A stretch of DNA of 51,465 nt from Bacteroidota bacterium. GTDB taxonomy: Bacteria > Bacteroidota > Bacteroidia > JABEUT01. Below, in pieces: positions 34,036 through 42,480 of the stretch. Every line of letters starts with the position of its first letter. The first letter of the stretch is position 1. Where the stretch lies: positions 1 through 51,465 of the forward strand of contig JABDAL010000011.1 of assembly GCA_013289165.1 (NCBI GenBank), given 5' to 3'. The notes below the pieces were generated by a model. It was not told the DNA's origin and made no database searches. It saw only the letters and a program-made list of their open reading frames with translations. The translations under genes and the position numbers were made by a program.

Positions 34036-34695
34036 CTATTTAACATTTACGTTAAAGAACACATCATAATCAATGGAGCCAGGTTCACATGAACCATTCT
34101 TTACATTAGGCTGGTGATGTTGAACCACTTCCATACGTCCACCAGAAACAGCAGTATTTAATGTAGTGAATGTATCTACAAAACCGACTTGTAAAGGAGG
34201 ACTATTATTATCATAATCGTCACGGACAATACTTAGGTCGTTTACTAATCCTACACCCGTGCCCTGTGTTAAAGTAAAGCAAATGAGGTGATAGTTTACC
34301 CTTTGCTCTAATTCAGTTTGAACATCAACTGTGGTGGAAGCAATTTTGTTGATGTCGAAATGATTGGTATCTGCCAACATTGGCGTAGCCGTTTTAGTTT
34401 CATCAAGGGCATATAGCTTAACAGCATAGGTTGTATTTCTTGCTAAATTTAAGAATGCGAGTGATGTGTCAGGCGGGTTAGAACCACTTGGAGTAAGGTC
34501 CCTCCAAATACATGTTTCCGTATCATGTGGTGCGTTGTTATTGATACATTCCATAACAACTGTAGTTAGAAATTCATTGGCAGGTGGATGAGGTGTAACT
34601 ACAGTCTCCGATTTTTTGCACGATGAAGTGCTAAGCATAAAAGCAGCAACTGCTATGAATGCGATGGTTGTGAGAAAGAAAATTGATTTTTTCAT
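34036..34695 (-). CDS. Lipoprotein next to the TonB receptor
   Basis: A 219-residue protein. The signal ends at LSTSSC with a lipobox Cys. The mature part is beta-rich and contains a His/Cys-bearing segment close to the C-terminus (MEVVQHHQPNVKNGSCEPGS), followed by IDYDVFFNVNVK. Such lipoproteins are recalled beside Bacteroidota metal-type TonB receptors. A role in binding metal or its carrier at the cell surface is likely but unproven. It is 21 bases from the receptor gene. Confidence 0.6.
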   Translation of the reverse strand: MKKSIFFLTTIAFIAVAAFMLSTSSCKKSETVVTPHPPANEFLTTVVMECINNNAPHDTETCIWRDLTPSGSNPPDTSLAFLNLARNTTYAVKLYALDETKTATPMLADTNHFDINKIASTTVDVQTELEQRVNYHLICFTLTQGTGVGLVNDLSIVRDDYDNNSPPLQVGFVDTFTTLNTAVSGGRMEVVQHHQPNVKNGSCEPGSIDYDVFFNVNVK

Positions 34696-34716
34696 TTTGT
34701 TTTTGATTAATTGTTT

Positions 34717-37110
34717 TTAATTGTTGGTCGTTTGTTGTGTTTTATTAGAATAAAATTGAAAGGGTATCCTTATTTTAAGCTGGAAACTTCTTCCTGGCTC
34801 ATCTGCGTAGTAGCGGAAGAAATCCAAATAATCCCGATAAGCAGTATTCGCTATATTATTGCATTGGAGACAGATGCTCATTTCCTGTTTGCCTAAGAAT
34901 ACCGAAAGGCCAATAGCAGCAGAAAATAAACTATACCCTTCAGGAGGGGGTACAAAATCGCTGTTAGGAGGAACACGGGTTTGTTGCAGAACAAGAGAAT
35001 TTCCAACATTGATAAATACATTTGACAGCTTCCCTAATTTCCGCCACCTGTATTCTATCGAATTTTGAAAACGCTGGGGAGGAACTAATACTAAGTAATC
35101 ATGGTTTGTTAAATCATTGGCAAAAACAAGCGTTACTTTCGGCTCGTATTGCAAATGATTTGTTATGTGCCACTTTACATCGAAGTCAGCTCCCTTAAAA
35201 AGTGCATCCGTTTGTGTGAAATTAAAACGGGGGAAAACGCCTTCTATGGTTTGCACCGTAGCATCTGATTTCCCAGCCTGTGGTTGCAGGTACATGTAGT
35301 TATTGATGTAGTTAATATAAACCCCAATATCCGCAAACACCTTCTCACCTTCATAATGCAGGGAAGTAGTACAATCATATGATTTTTCTACTTTAAGTGT
35401 ACTATCTCCCACTTCAAATGTTGCAGTTGCTCCGTGTATGCCAAAAGCATATAACTCATATACCGAAGGAGCCCTCCATCCGTTACCTGCATTAAAATCC
35501 AAACTTAACTTTGGAGATATGCGATATGTAGCCCCAAGAGTTGCACTTGTACTGTTGTAAGTTTGGGTGTTATCATAAAGGCCCAGCGTAGTTGCATTTT
35601 CCATGTATTCCCGTTGCCATTTGTAATCGTAACGTATTCCGCCTTCCAGCAAAAAGTTATTAGTAAGGCTCCACTTTTCAATGATAAATAAGCCACCGTA
35701 ATAATTTCTGTAGTTAGGTATTACAGGGGCATAGGCTAAACCAGTGTAAACATTGCCCTGTGTCATGAAATCGGCACCAATGCTGCCTGTAATATGCCCC
35801 ACGGGATTATGTTCCCAAACCAGTTCAGCGGTGTGCGTAATTAACTCGAAATCATTTTCAGCAGCATTATTAAGCTGGCCTAATGGGGAATATGGAACCT
35901 CAAAACTATATTCCTGTCTGCTGTCGACCTGTCTTGCAAATGTTGCTTCAAGCTTACCAAAACCTGCATATTGCAAATAGCCCGATGCTTTTACCATATC
36001 ATGAGATACTGTTTGAAATCCCCTTTGGATTTTATAGGTAAAAGCACTGTCTACAATAGGATGATTAAGGTTAAACAAGTCGAGCAATTCAGTAGCATTA
36101 CCTGCAACGGTGTTCCTGTTTATGCCTATTTCAGTATAAAAATGACTGTAGTAAGCAGTAACACCGTAATGCGCCTTATTGTAACCCAGAGCACCCGAAT
36201 AGTTTTCTTCCAATGTGCCCGTATTATCGAGTCCATAATTTGGAGCGGAAAGGTTTCCAGACCTCCGATAAGTCCCCTGAATGCGGTAACTCAAGCTGGA
36301 GTCTCCCAATGCTCCCTGCAATATCCCCGAACCGCAATACATCCTGCCATTATCCATTCCATCAAGGTTAATTTCCCCACCCAAGCTCTTGTTGGTGGGT
36401 AAATCAGCAGGGTCAACCAGTACCACACCACCAATGGCATCAGAACCATAACGGATACTTGCAGCTCCTTTAATGACTGTCAATTTGGTTGCGATAAAAG
36501 GGTCTATTTCAGGTGCGTGTTCTGTTCCCCATTGTTGTCCTTCTTGTGGTACACCGTTGTTAAGGATAAGGATTCTGTTACTATAGAGCCCGTGGATAAC
36601 GGGTTTTACAATAGTAGGCCCTGTGCTAATCACATCTACTCCTGTAATGTTTTTGAGTGCATCGCCTAAAACTTCACCCCTTGTTTGCTGAAGCTGTGCA
36701 CCAGATATGGATGTTTCGGTAAGGGTTTGGATATTGTTTTTTTCTACTTTATTACTTTGTATATGTACTTCATTCAGGTTTACATGGTCAGGTTTAAGAG
36801 ACAGCCTGACCCTTCTGTTAGAATGAATGTCCAGAAGGGTATCTATTTTCATATATCCCATCAGGAAAAATTCAACATGGTAGGTGCCTGAACAAATACC
36901 AGTGATTGAAAATGTTCCCTTACTATCAGTATAGGAACCTTTCGAATTTTCTGATATGCCCACTGCTACCGAAAATAGGGGCTTACTGCTATCAGAACCC
37001 GTTATTACACCTGATAAAGTAAGGGTGCAATTATTGGTTAATTGAGCCTGAATAGACGTATTTATAATACAACAGGCAAGCAGCACAATTGCAATCTTCA
37101 ATTTTAGCAT
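34717..37110 (-). CDS. TonB-dependent outer-membrane receptor, ZnuD-like
   Basis: A 797-residue receptor. After the signal peptide come a carboxypeptidase-regulatory-like domain (about 30-110), the plug (about 120-235, with SISGAQLQQTRGEVLGDALKN and GAASIRYGSDAIGGVV) and a 22-strand-type barrel ending in Phe/Arg-rich strands. The plug motif EGQQWGTEHAPEIDPF is typical of ZnuD-like zinc receptors and relatives. It should import a metal or metal complex using TonB energy. Downstream co-oriented genes encode a lipoprotein and a barrel; upstream lies a His/Cys-rich small protein. Confidence 0.85.
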   Translation of the reverse strand: MLKLKIAIVLLACCIINTSIQAQLTNNCTLTLSGVITGSDSSKPLFSVAVGISENSKGSYTDSKGTFSITGICSGTYHVEFFLMGYMKIDTLLDIHSNRRVRLSLKPDHVNLNEVHIQSNKVEKNNIQTLTETSISGAQLQQTRGEVLGDALKNITGVDVISTGPTIVKPVIHGLYSNRILILNNGVPQEGQQWGTEHAPEIDPFIATKLTVIKGAASIRYGSDAIGGVVLVDPADLPTNKSLGGEINLDGMDNGRMYCGSGILQGALGDSSLSYRIQGTYRRSGNLSAPNYGLDNTGTLEENYSGALGYNKAHYGVTAYYSHFYTEIGINRNTVAGNATELLDLFNLNHPIVDSAFTYKIQRGFQTVSHDMVKASGYLQYAGFGKLEATFARQVDSRQEYSFEVPYSPLGQLNNAAENDFELITHTAELVWEHNPVGHITGSIGADFMTQGNVYTGLAYAPVIPNYRNYYGGLFIIEKWSLTNNFLLEGGIRYDYKWQREYMENATTLGLYDNTQTYNSTSATLGATYRISPKLSLDFNAGNGWRAPSVYELYAFGIHGATATFEVGDSTLKVEKSYDCTTSLHYEGEKVFADIGVYINYINNYMYLQPQAGKSDATVQTIEGVFPRFNFTQTDALFKGADFDVKWHITNHLQYEPKVTLVFANDLTNHDYLVLVPPQRFQNSIEYRWRKLGKLSNVFINVGNSLVLQQTRVPPNSDFVPPPEGYSLFSAAIGLSVFLGKQEMSICLQCNNIANTAYRDYLDFFRYYADEPGRSFQLKIRIPFQFYSNKTQQTTNN

Positions 37111-37216
37111 ATAGAATAATTAAACATTAACAAGACCTATGGCTTGCTCACGTTTGTAAGTAGAGAAAACAAGGAGAAATCAATAATCCCTTATATCAAA
37201 GGAATATTGTTCATTG

Positions 37217-37537
37217 TTAAATTACTTGAGGAGGACCTCGTGCTGAGAGGGAAGTTGAATTGCGTAGAACAAGATTTTGTTCTGATATTACAAAAAATAT
37301 GCCGTTTGCATATTGCAGAAAAGAATTCTGGCTTAAGAAAGTATGATTGTCGGATAATGAGATATTAAAATCGCAGATAAAGCAATGGTGCTCCTGATTG
37401 TGGAAGTGCTTTTCGGTAAGAGAATGGCAATGCTCATCATCGGCATGTAAAATATCGTGTATCCCTTTCTCTGTATAGGCGAAGAGAAAGATTCCAAGAA
37501 GAAAAAGAGAAGAATATTTCTTTAAAGCATGGCTCAT
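37217..37537 (-). CDS. Small His/Cys-rich protein, putative metal binder
   Basis: From ATG 37537 the product is 106 residues with an N-terminal hydrophobic segment (SSLFLLGIFLFAYTEKGI). A cluster of metal ligands follows: HADDEHCH, HFHNQEHHCFICD. It is upstream of and co-directional with the ZnuD-like receptor. It could sense, chelate or hand over zinc or another metal in the periplasm. The open frame extends 24 codons upstream, but those residues do not look like part of the protein. Confidence 0.55.
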   Translation of the reverse strand: MSHALKKYSSLFLLGIFLFAYTEKGIHDILHADDEHCHSLTEKHFHNQEHHCFICDFNISLSDNHTFLSQNSFLQYANGIFFVISEQNLVLRNSTSLSARGPPQVI

Positions 37538-37652
37538 AACAGGAGCAAAGGTAGAAATAATTAGGAGAACAGGCAAAGAACGGTCACTTTTAGGAAAGCA
37601 GATTGACAAGGAGTAAGTATATAGTTAAAATTATTCTATTCATGGTATCTAA

Positions 37653-37679
37653 CATAGCTCAGACGGTTAGAGCAGCGGA
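37653..37679 (+). pseudogene. tRNA 5'-half remnant in inverted orientation
   Basis: Twenty-seven bases match the D arm and 5' anticodon stem of the tRNA at 37823-37896, but on the opposite strand. The acceptor 5' strand is absent except its last C, and the match ends exactly before the anticodon loop. It is a remnant of an earlier integration or rearrangement. Confidence 0.7.
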
Positions 37680-37751
37680 GGAAAAAACCGAAACTAATTA
37701 TTCTGATTCATTATCTTTGGGACCAGTTTTTATAATAGGTTTTAAAAAATA

Positions 37752-37773
37752 GTGCACACCAATATCGCACACC
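37752..37773 (+). repeat. Right copy of terminal GCACACC double motif
   Basis: GCACACC at 37754-37760 and 37767-37773, spaced 13 bp as in the left copy (6877-6898), same orientation, 19 of 22 positions identical. It lies inside the island 48 bp from the right att repeat. Confidence 0.5.
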
Positions 37774-37784
37774 TCCAAATAAAA

Positions 37785-37811
37785 AAGCACTTGCGATAGT
37801 CGCAAATGCTT
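37785..37811 (-). terminator. Terminator of the CAU tRNA gene
   Basis: AAGCA-c-TTGCGA pairs with TCGCAA-a-TGCTT around a TAG loop, 11 paired bases with one mismatch. On the - strand it is followed by TTTTTTATTT. It lies 11 bases after the tRNA 3' end, so it should terminate the tRNA transcript. Confidence 0.75.
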
Positions 37812-37821
37812 GATTATCTTT

Positions 37822-37896
<75 letters not shown>

Positions 37897-38046
37897 GGTT
37901 TTTAGAAATGGGCTGCGAATTTAACTATTTGTGTAATACCTGTGGCAGTCCACTATAAATAAAAGATATTCACCTGATTATATTTTACTTTGCCCGTAAT
38001 AATATGCGGCAGTATAGGCTATAACCCCCAATTATCGCTATTTTTC

Positions 38047-38054
38047 TATTTTTG
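38047..38054 (+). promoter_or_regulatory. TAnnTTTG promoter box
   Basis: TATTTTTG matches the Bacteroidota -7 consensus TAnnTTTG and lies 20 bases before the start codon at 38074. No clear -33 TTG is seen. Confidence 0.35.
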
Positions 38055-38073
38055 TGCACCACCCCATTCATAT

Positions 38074-38643
38074 ATGAGTTTAGCAAAGTATTATAGAAAG
38101 TATGTTTTCTGCCTGGAGGGAGACTGGCAAAAAGATTTGCGGGATAACTCGAGTGTCCGGGCTGCGCTTAATTTTCTGCAGCAAAACTGCAAAATCAATT
38201 ATATATATAAGCAATGTGGTACGCGTGAAAACCTGGAATATTACCTCTCTTTATGGCAACAGAAAAAATATAAGGACTATTCCATTTGTTACTTTGCTTT
38301 TCATGGCCAGCCGGAAAGTATACAGGTAGGTAAAGAGTTTGTAACCCTTGATGAGTTAGCGGATATTCTGCAAGGCACTTGCCATGATAAGATTATACAC
38401 TTCGGCAGTTGTAAAACTCTGAATACGGACGAAAAAACTATACGGAGATTTTTACAGCATACAGGGGCTTTAGGTGTTTGCGGTTTTGAAACAGAAATTA
38501 ACTTTGTCGAAAGTTCAGCTTTCGATATGATTTTAATTGAAATGTTTCAACAATACAAGGATATTGCCATGCTCGATAAAAACATTCGTAAAAACTACCG
38601 TGGTACCGTAAAGCGATTACAATTTAAACTTCTCTACCAGTAA
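38074..38643 (+). CDS. CHAT/caspase-like protein (DUF6642-type)
   Basis: The product is 189 residues from MSLAKYYRKYVFCLEGDW. His 77 in YFAFHGQP and Cys 113 in IHFGSCKTL, each at the end of a beta strand, have the spacing and context of the His-Cys dyad of clan CD (CHAT/caspase-like) peptidases. A third strand with GVCGFETEIN follows. The ATG at 38074 removes an upstream stretch that does not look coded. Its stop overlaps the next gene's ATG (TAATG), so it is translationally coupled to the glycosyltransferase array. Peptidase activity is inferred, not proven. Confidence 0.6.
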   Translation: MSLAKYYRKYVFCLEGDWQKDLRDNSSVRAALNFLQQNCKINYIYKQCGTRENLEYYLSLWQQKKYKDYSICYFAFHGQPESIQVGKEFVTLDELADILQGTCHDKIIHFGSCKTLNTDEKTIRRFLQHTGALGVCGFETEINFVESSAFDMILIEMFQQYKDIAMLDKNIRKNYRGTVKRLQFKLLYQ

Positions 38644-40571
38644 TGGCTAACAATAAACCTACCCCAAAACCTGTTCCTGGAAAAGCCAAAGTGGTAAAAA
38701 ATATTCCACCGGTAGCTGTAACCCCTGTCTTTCCTTTTAACTTTAACATGAAGCTAATCATACTTGCTATATTGAGCTTTATTTTTTATGCCGATTCACT
38801 GGGTAATGAATATGCCCTTGATGATGGCATTGTTATAGGAAATAATATGTATGTGCAGGATGGTTTCAGTGGAATTGGCAAAATAATGACTACTGATGCG
38901 TATGACAGTTATTACAAAAAAATGAATTCGGGCCAACAACTTTCCGGGGGAAGGTACCGCCCCTTGTCAGAAGTGATATTTGCTATAGAGCATGCCATTT
39001 TTGGAGAAGACGCGACCCACACTATCCATATCCAGCGCCATCTTTTCAGTGTGCTTTGCTACGTGGCCTGTATACTGGTTATGTTTTATTTTCTTTCCAT
39101 GTACTTGTTAAAGAATATTCCGTATGGGGAAGACATATCTTTTTTTGCTACCATATTCTTTGCTATCCACCCTATACATACCGAAGTAGTTGCCAATGTA
39201 AAAAGCCTGGATGAAATTCTGTCGCTCCTGCTAATCTGCCTTACCTTTATTTTCAGCTTACGTTACATGGATAGCAAAAAAATACGGGACCTTGCCCTGG
39301 GATTGATATGTTATTTTCTTTCCCTGCTTGCTAAAGAATATGCGGTAACATTGGCAATACTCCTACCCATGGTGTTCTATTTATTACGGACTAAAAAGCT
39401 GTCTTCTATTTTCCTGAACACTCTTCCATATTATGCAGTATTAGTAATTTATATGATAATGCGGTATAAAGCAGTTGGCTTTAATGGCCATGTAGAGTCG
39501 GCCGAAATACTGGATAATCCTTATTTACTTGCCACACATGCTCAAAAACTTGCCACCGAATATTTCATGCTTGGAAAATACCTGTGGATGCTTTTTGTCC
39601 CTTACCCGCTTATAAGCGATTACTCCTATAACAGTATTCCCTACCGGAGCCCTACTGACATATTGGTAATATTTACCCAGCTTTTCTATATAGCTTCTAT
39701 TGTATGGGGCATACGGCTCTTATCAAAACGAAATCCGCTGGCATTTGCAGTGTTCTTCTATCTTTTCTGCCTTTCACTTGTCTCAAACCTGGTGATGGAT
39801 ATTGGCGCTACAATGGGCGAGCGTCTTATTTTTCATTCATCATTCGGATTTTCCATTTTACTTTCTTACGGTCTTTTTCAGCTTATAAAAAAATGGGGTT
39901 TGCAAAAAAAGCGTTCCCTTGCTTTCGGATTATCCTGTGCATTGATAGTGGTATTTGGATATCAAACAATGGCAAGAAACCTGGAATGGAAAAACGATGT
40001 TACCTTATTCACCCATGATGTAACTATTGGTACCGAAAGCATAATGCTAAATGGCAATGCGGGAGCCCGTTACATTGACCTTGGGCAAAAGGCAAAAGAC
40101 AGTATTAATAAAAGAGACACACTGCTCCTGGCTATCAAGTACCTGCGAAAGTCTATATTCCTGCATAAAAGAAGCGCTTATGTAAGCAGTTACTTAAATA
40201 TGGGTGATGCATACTACGAATTGCAAATGCCGGACAGTGCTAAGATTTATTGGGAAATGGTAAAAAGGGTGTATCCTGATTATCCCGATATAGAAAGATA
40301 TTTTCTTATCCTTGGCAGGCAATATCTGAGCAAAGCAACCCATTATGGAGAACAACATAATTATGCTGCCGCGACAAGAGAAATATATAAGGGTATAAAA
40401 GTAAATCCTACCGACGCAGAACTTTGGTATAATTTGGGTGGAGCCTATTTTACAGGGGGGAATTATGATTCTGCCTATCTCTCATGGAAAAGAACGTTGG
40501 AACTTGACCCTAATCAGGCAGAGGCTAAAAAGGGGATGGCATCGTTAGTCCCGGTTAAAAAAACTCAGTAA
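38643..40571 (+). CDS. TMTC-like membrane glycosyltransferase with TPR tail, paralog 1
   Basis: The protein has 642 residues. A Pro/Lys-rich cytosolic tail (1-35) precedes about 10-12 membrane helices. Motifs parallel TMTC/GT-C O-glycosyltransferases: ALDD with D60-D61 in the first outer loop (likely catalytic), GGRYRPLSE (102-110), HPIHTEVVANVKSLDE (176-191), LLAKEYAV, PYPLISDYSYNSIP and GATMGERLIFHSS. TPR units fill the last 130 residues (LWYNLGGAYF, DSAYLSWKRTLELDPNQAEA). Family members move sugars from lipid-phosphate carriers to proteins at the outer face of the membrane. First of five tandem copies. Confidence 0.78.
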   Translation: MANNKPTPKPVPGKAKVVKNIPPVAVTPVFPFNFNMKLIILAILSFIFYADSLGNEYALDDGIVIGNNMYVQDGFSGIGKIMTTDAYDSYYKKMNSGQQLSGGRYRPLSEVIFAIEHAIFGEDATHTIHIQRHLFSVLCYVACILVMFYFLSMYLLKNIPYGEDISFFATIFFAIHPIHTEVVANVKSLDEILSLLLICLTFIFSLRYMDSKKIRDLALGLICYFLSLLAKEYAVTLAILLPMVFYLLRTKKLSSIFLNTLPYYAVLVIYMIMRYKAVGFNGHVESAEILDNPYLLATHAQKLATEYFMLGKYLWMLFVPYPLISDYSYNSIPYRSPTDILVIFTQLFYIASIVWGIRLLSKRNPLAFAVFFYLFCLSLVSNLVMDIGATMGERLIFHSSFGFSILLSYGLFQLIKKWGLQKKRSLAFGLSCALIVVFGYQTMARNLEWKNDVTLFTHDVTIGTESIMLNGNAGARYIDLGQKAKDSINKRDTLLLAIKYLRKSIFLHKRSAYVSSYLNMGDAYYELQMPDSAKIYWEMVKRVYPDYPDIERYFLILGRQYLSKATHYGEQHNYAAATREIYKGIKVNPTDAELWYNLGGAYFTGGNYDSAYLSWKRTLELDPNQAEAKKGMASLVPVKKTQ

Positions 40572-40576
40572 TAACT

Positions 40577-42478
40577 GTGGCTGTACCTCCTAAAAAACAG
40601 GCCAAAAACATTCCCGTTGCTAAATCAGGCGGTATATTTCCTTTTCCATATAAAACAAAGTGCATCATTCTTTGCTGCACCTGCTTTTTGTTTTATGCCA
40701 ACACCTTATTTAACAGGTATGCCCTGGATGATACCCTTACCATCGCGCATAACGCCTATGTGCAGATGGGTTTTTCAGGCATTCCTAAAATTCTCACTAA
40801 TGATTCTTATGCCAGCTATTACAATTATATTGGAAAAGCTTCCTCCAAACAATTGTCGGGAGGAAGGTTCCGCCCTCTGTCAGAAATTGTATTTGCCATC
40901 GAACAACAACTATTCGGCGATTCAGATATACAGCCTTATTTCCGCCACTTTATAAATATCATCACCTTTATGGCAGGTGTAATTGCCATATTCTATTTTC
41001 TTGAAAAATTTCTGTTAAAAAAGGTACCCTGGGGAAGTGACATTGCATTTATTGCGACATTTTTATTTATTATTCACCCTTTACATACGGAGGTTGTAGC
41101 CAATATAAAAAGCCTGGATGAGCTCCTGTCTATGCTTTTTATAATGCTTACATTTATATATAGCCTTACTTATTTACAGAGCCGGAAAACCAACCATCTC
41201 GTATGGGGTTCCGTTTATTTTTTTCTTGCCCTGCTCTCAAAGGAGTATGCTGTTACCTTAGTATTTTTTATCCCCCTTCTCTTTTACCTCCTAGGAGAAA
41301 AAAAACCGGAATCTGCTTTAGCAGCAGCCATCCCTTATTATGGCGTATTTATAATATATCTTCTCATGCGGAGTAATGCTGTCGGGCTTTTTGGAACAGT
41401 ACCCCCTGCAACTAATGTTTATACTAACCCCTATTTTTTTGCTACACCTGCTCAAAAAATAGCTACAGAATGGTTTGTGTTGGGCAACTATTTAAAATTA
41501 TTGCTCCTGCCCTACCCGCTTGCGAGCGATTATTCTTATTACCAAATACCCTATCATAGCTTTTCAGATATAACAGTACTTTTGTCATTAGCCATTTATA
41601 TAGGAATTTTTGCATGGGTAATTATATTACTTCGTAAAAAAAACATACTTTCTTTTGCTGTGTTCTTCTTCTTGCTGAATATTTTCATGGTCTCCAATTT
41701 TTTACTTGACATTGGAGCCACTATGGGTGAGCGCCTTGCATTTCATTCTTCATTGGGTTTGGTAATTATTTTGTCTTATTACCTGTTTACTGCCGTTTCA
41801 AAAATGCCATTAAAAACCAAAAAGAATGTGGTAATTGGAATTATGTCAGTCATTGGTGTAGTATGTTTAGGAGAAACAGTTACAAGAAATGCCCAATGGA
41901 GGGATGATACCAGCTTATTTATTCATGATGCGGGAGTATCGTCCAATAGCTTCCTGGTGAATAATAATGCTTCCTGTGCTTACATTACACTTTCCCAGGA
42001 CAAAGCACTCACAACCGACCAGGTTAATATCTACCTGGACTCTGCCCGGAAATATGCATTGAAGGCTTTATCCATCTACCCTAAATTTGATATGGAATAC
42101 AGGAATTTGGGAGACACGTATTACTTGCAGGGTATGCTTGACAGCGCGGCGCGTTGCTGGGAAATGGTAAAGAAACTAAACCCAAACTATCCCGACATAA
42201 AACAAAATTTTATGATGCTTTGCCAGGCTTATTTTTCTAAGGGCCTGGATGTTGGTCATAAAGGCAATCCCCGCCAGGGTATTATTCTCCTGAAGAAAGC
42301 ACTCGCTTACGATTCTGCCAATTCAGATATATGGTATAATATAGGAGGTGCCTATTTTACCGAACAGCTCTACGACTCGGCAAGATATGCATGGCTCAGG
42401 GCACTGCAATATAAACCGGGCAATGCGGATGCAAAAAGAGGGTTGGCGTCACTCATTCCTATAAAAAAAGATAATTAA
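40577..42478 (+). CDS. TMTC-like glycosyltransferase, paralog 2
   Basis: A 633-residue paralog beginning at a GTG 5 bases after paralog 1. It keeps NRYALDDTLTI, GGRFRPLSEIVFAIEQ, HPLHTEVVANIKSLDELLS, LLSKEYAVTL, PLASDYSYYQIPYH and GATMGERLAFHSSLG. The C-terminal TPR region (IWYNIGGAYFTEQLYDSARY) aligns with the other copies. By eye it is closest to paralog 3 (AVPPKKQ/AIPPKKQ start, SDITVLLSLAIYI shared). Same predicted reaction as the array; acceptor unknown. Confidence 0.78.
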   Translation: MAVPPKKQAKNIPVAKSGGIFPFPYKTKCIILCCTCFLFYANTLFNRYALDDTLTIAHNAYVQMGFSGIPKILTNDSYASYYNYIGKASSKQLSGGRFRPLSEIVFAIEQQLFGDSDIQPYFRHFINIITFMAGVIAIFYFLEKFLLKKVPWGSDIAFIATFLFIIHPLHTEVVANIKSLDELLSMLFIMLTFIYSLTYLQSRKTNHLVWGSVYFFLALLSKEYAVTLVFFIPLLFYLLGEKKPESALAAAIPYYGVFIIYLLMRSNAVGLFGTVPPATNVYTNPYFFATPAQKIATEWFVLGNYLKLLLLPYPLASDYSYYQIPYHSFSDITVLLSLAIYIGIFAWVIILLRKKNILSFAVFFFLLNIFMVSNFLLDIGATMGERLAFHSSLGLVIILSYYLFTAVSKMPLKTKKNVVIGIMSVIGVVCLGETVTRNAQWRDDTSLFIHDAGVSSNSFLVNNNASCAYITLSQDKALTTDQVNIYLDSARKYALKALSIYPKFDMEYRNLGDTYYLQGMLDSAARCWEMVKKLNPNYPDIKQNFMMLCQAYFSKGLDVGHKGNPRQGIILLKKALAYDSANSDIWYNIGGAYFTEQLYDSARYAWLRALQYKPGNADAKRGLASLIPIKKDN

Positions 42479-42480
42479 CC

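Noticed and set aside
35971-36402. 143-codon + strand frame
   Set aside because: It is antisense to the TonB receptor, whose motifs are unmistakable on the other strand.
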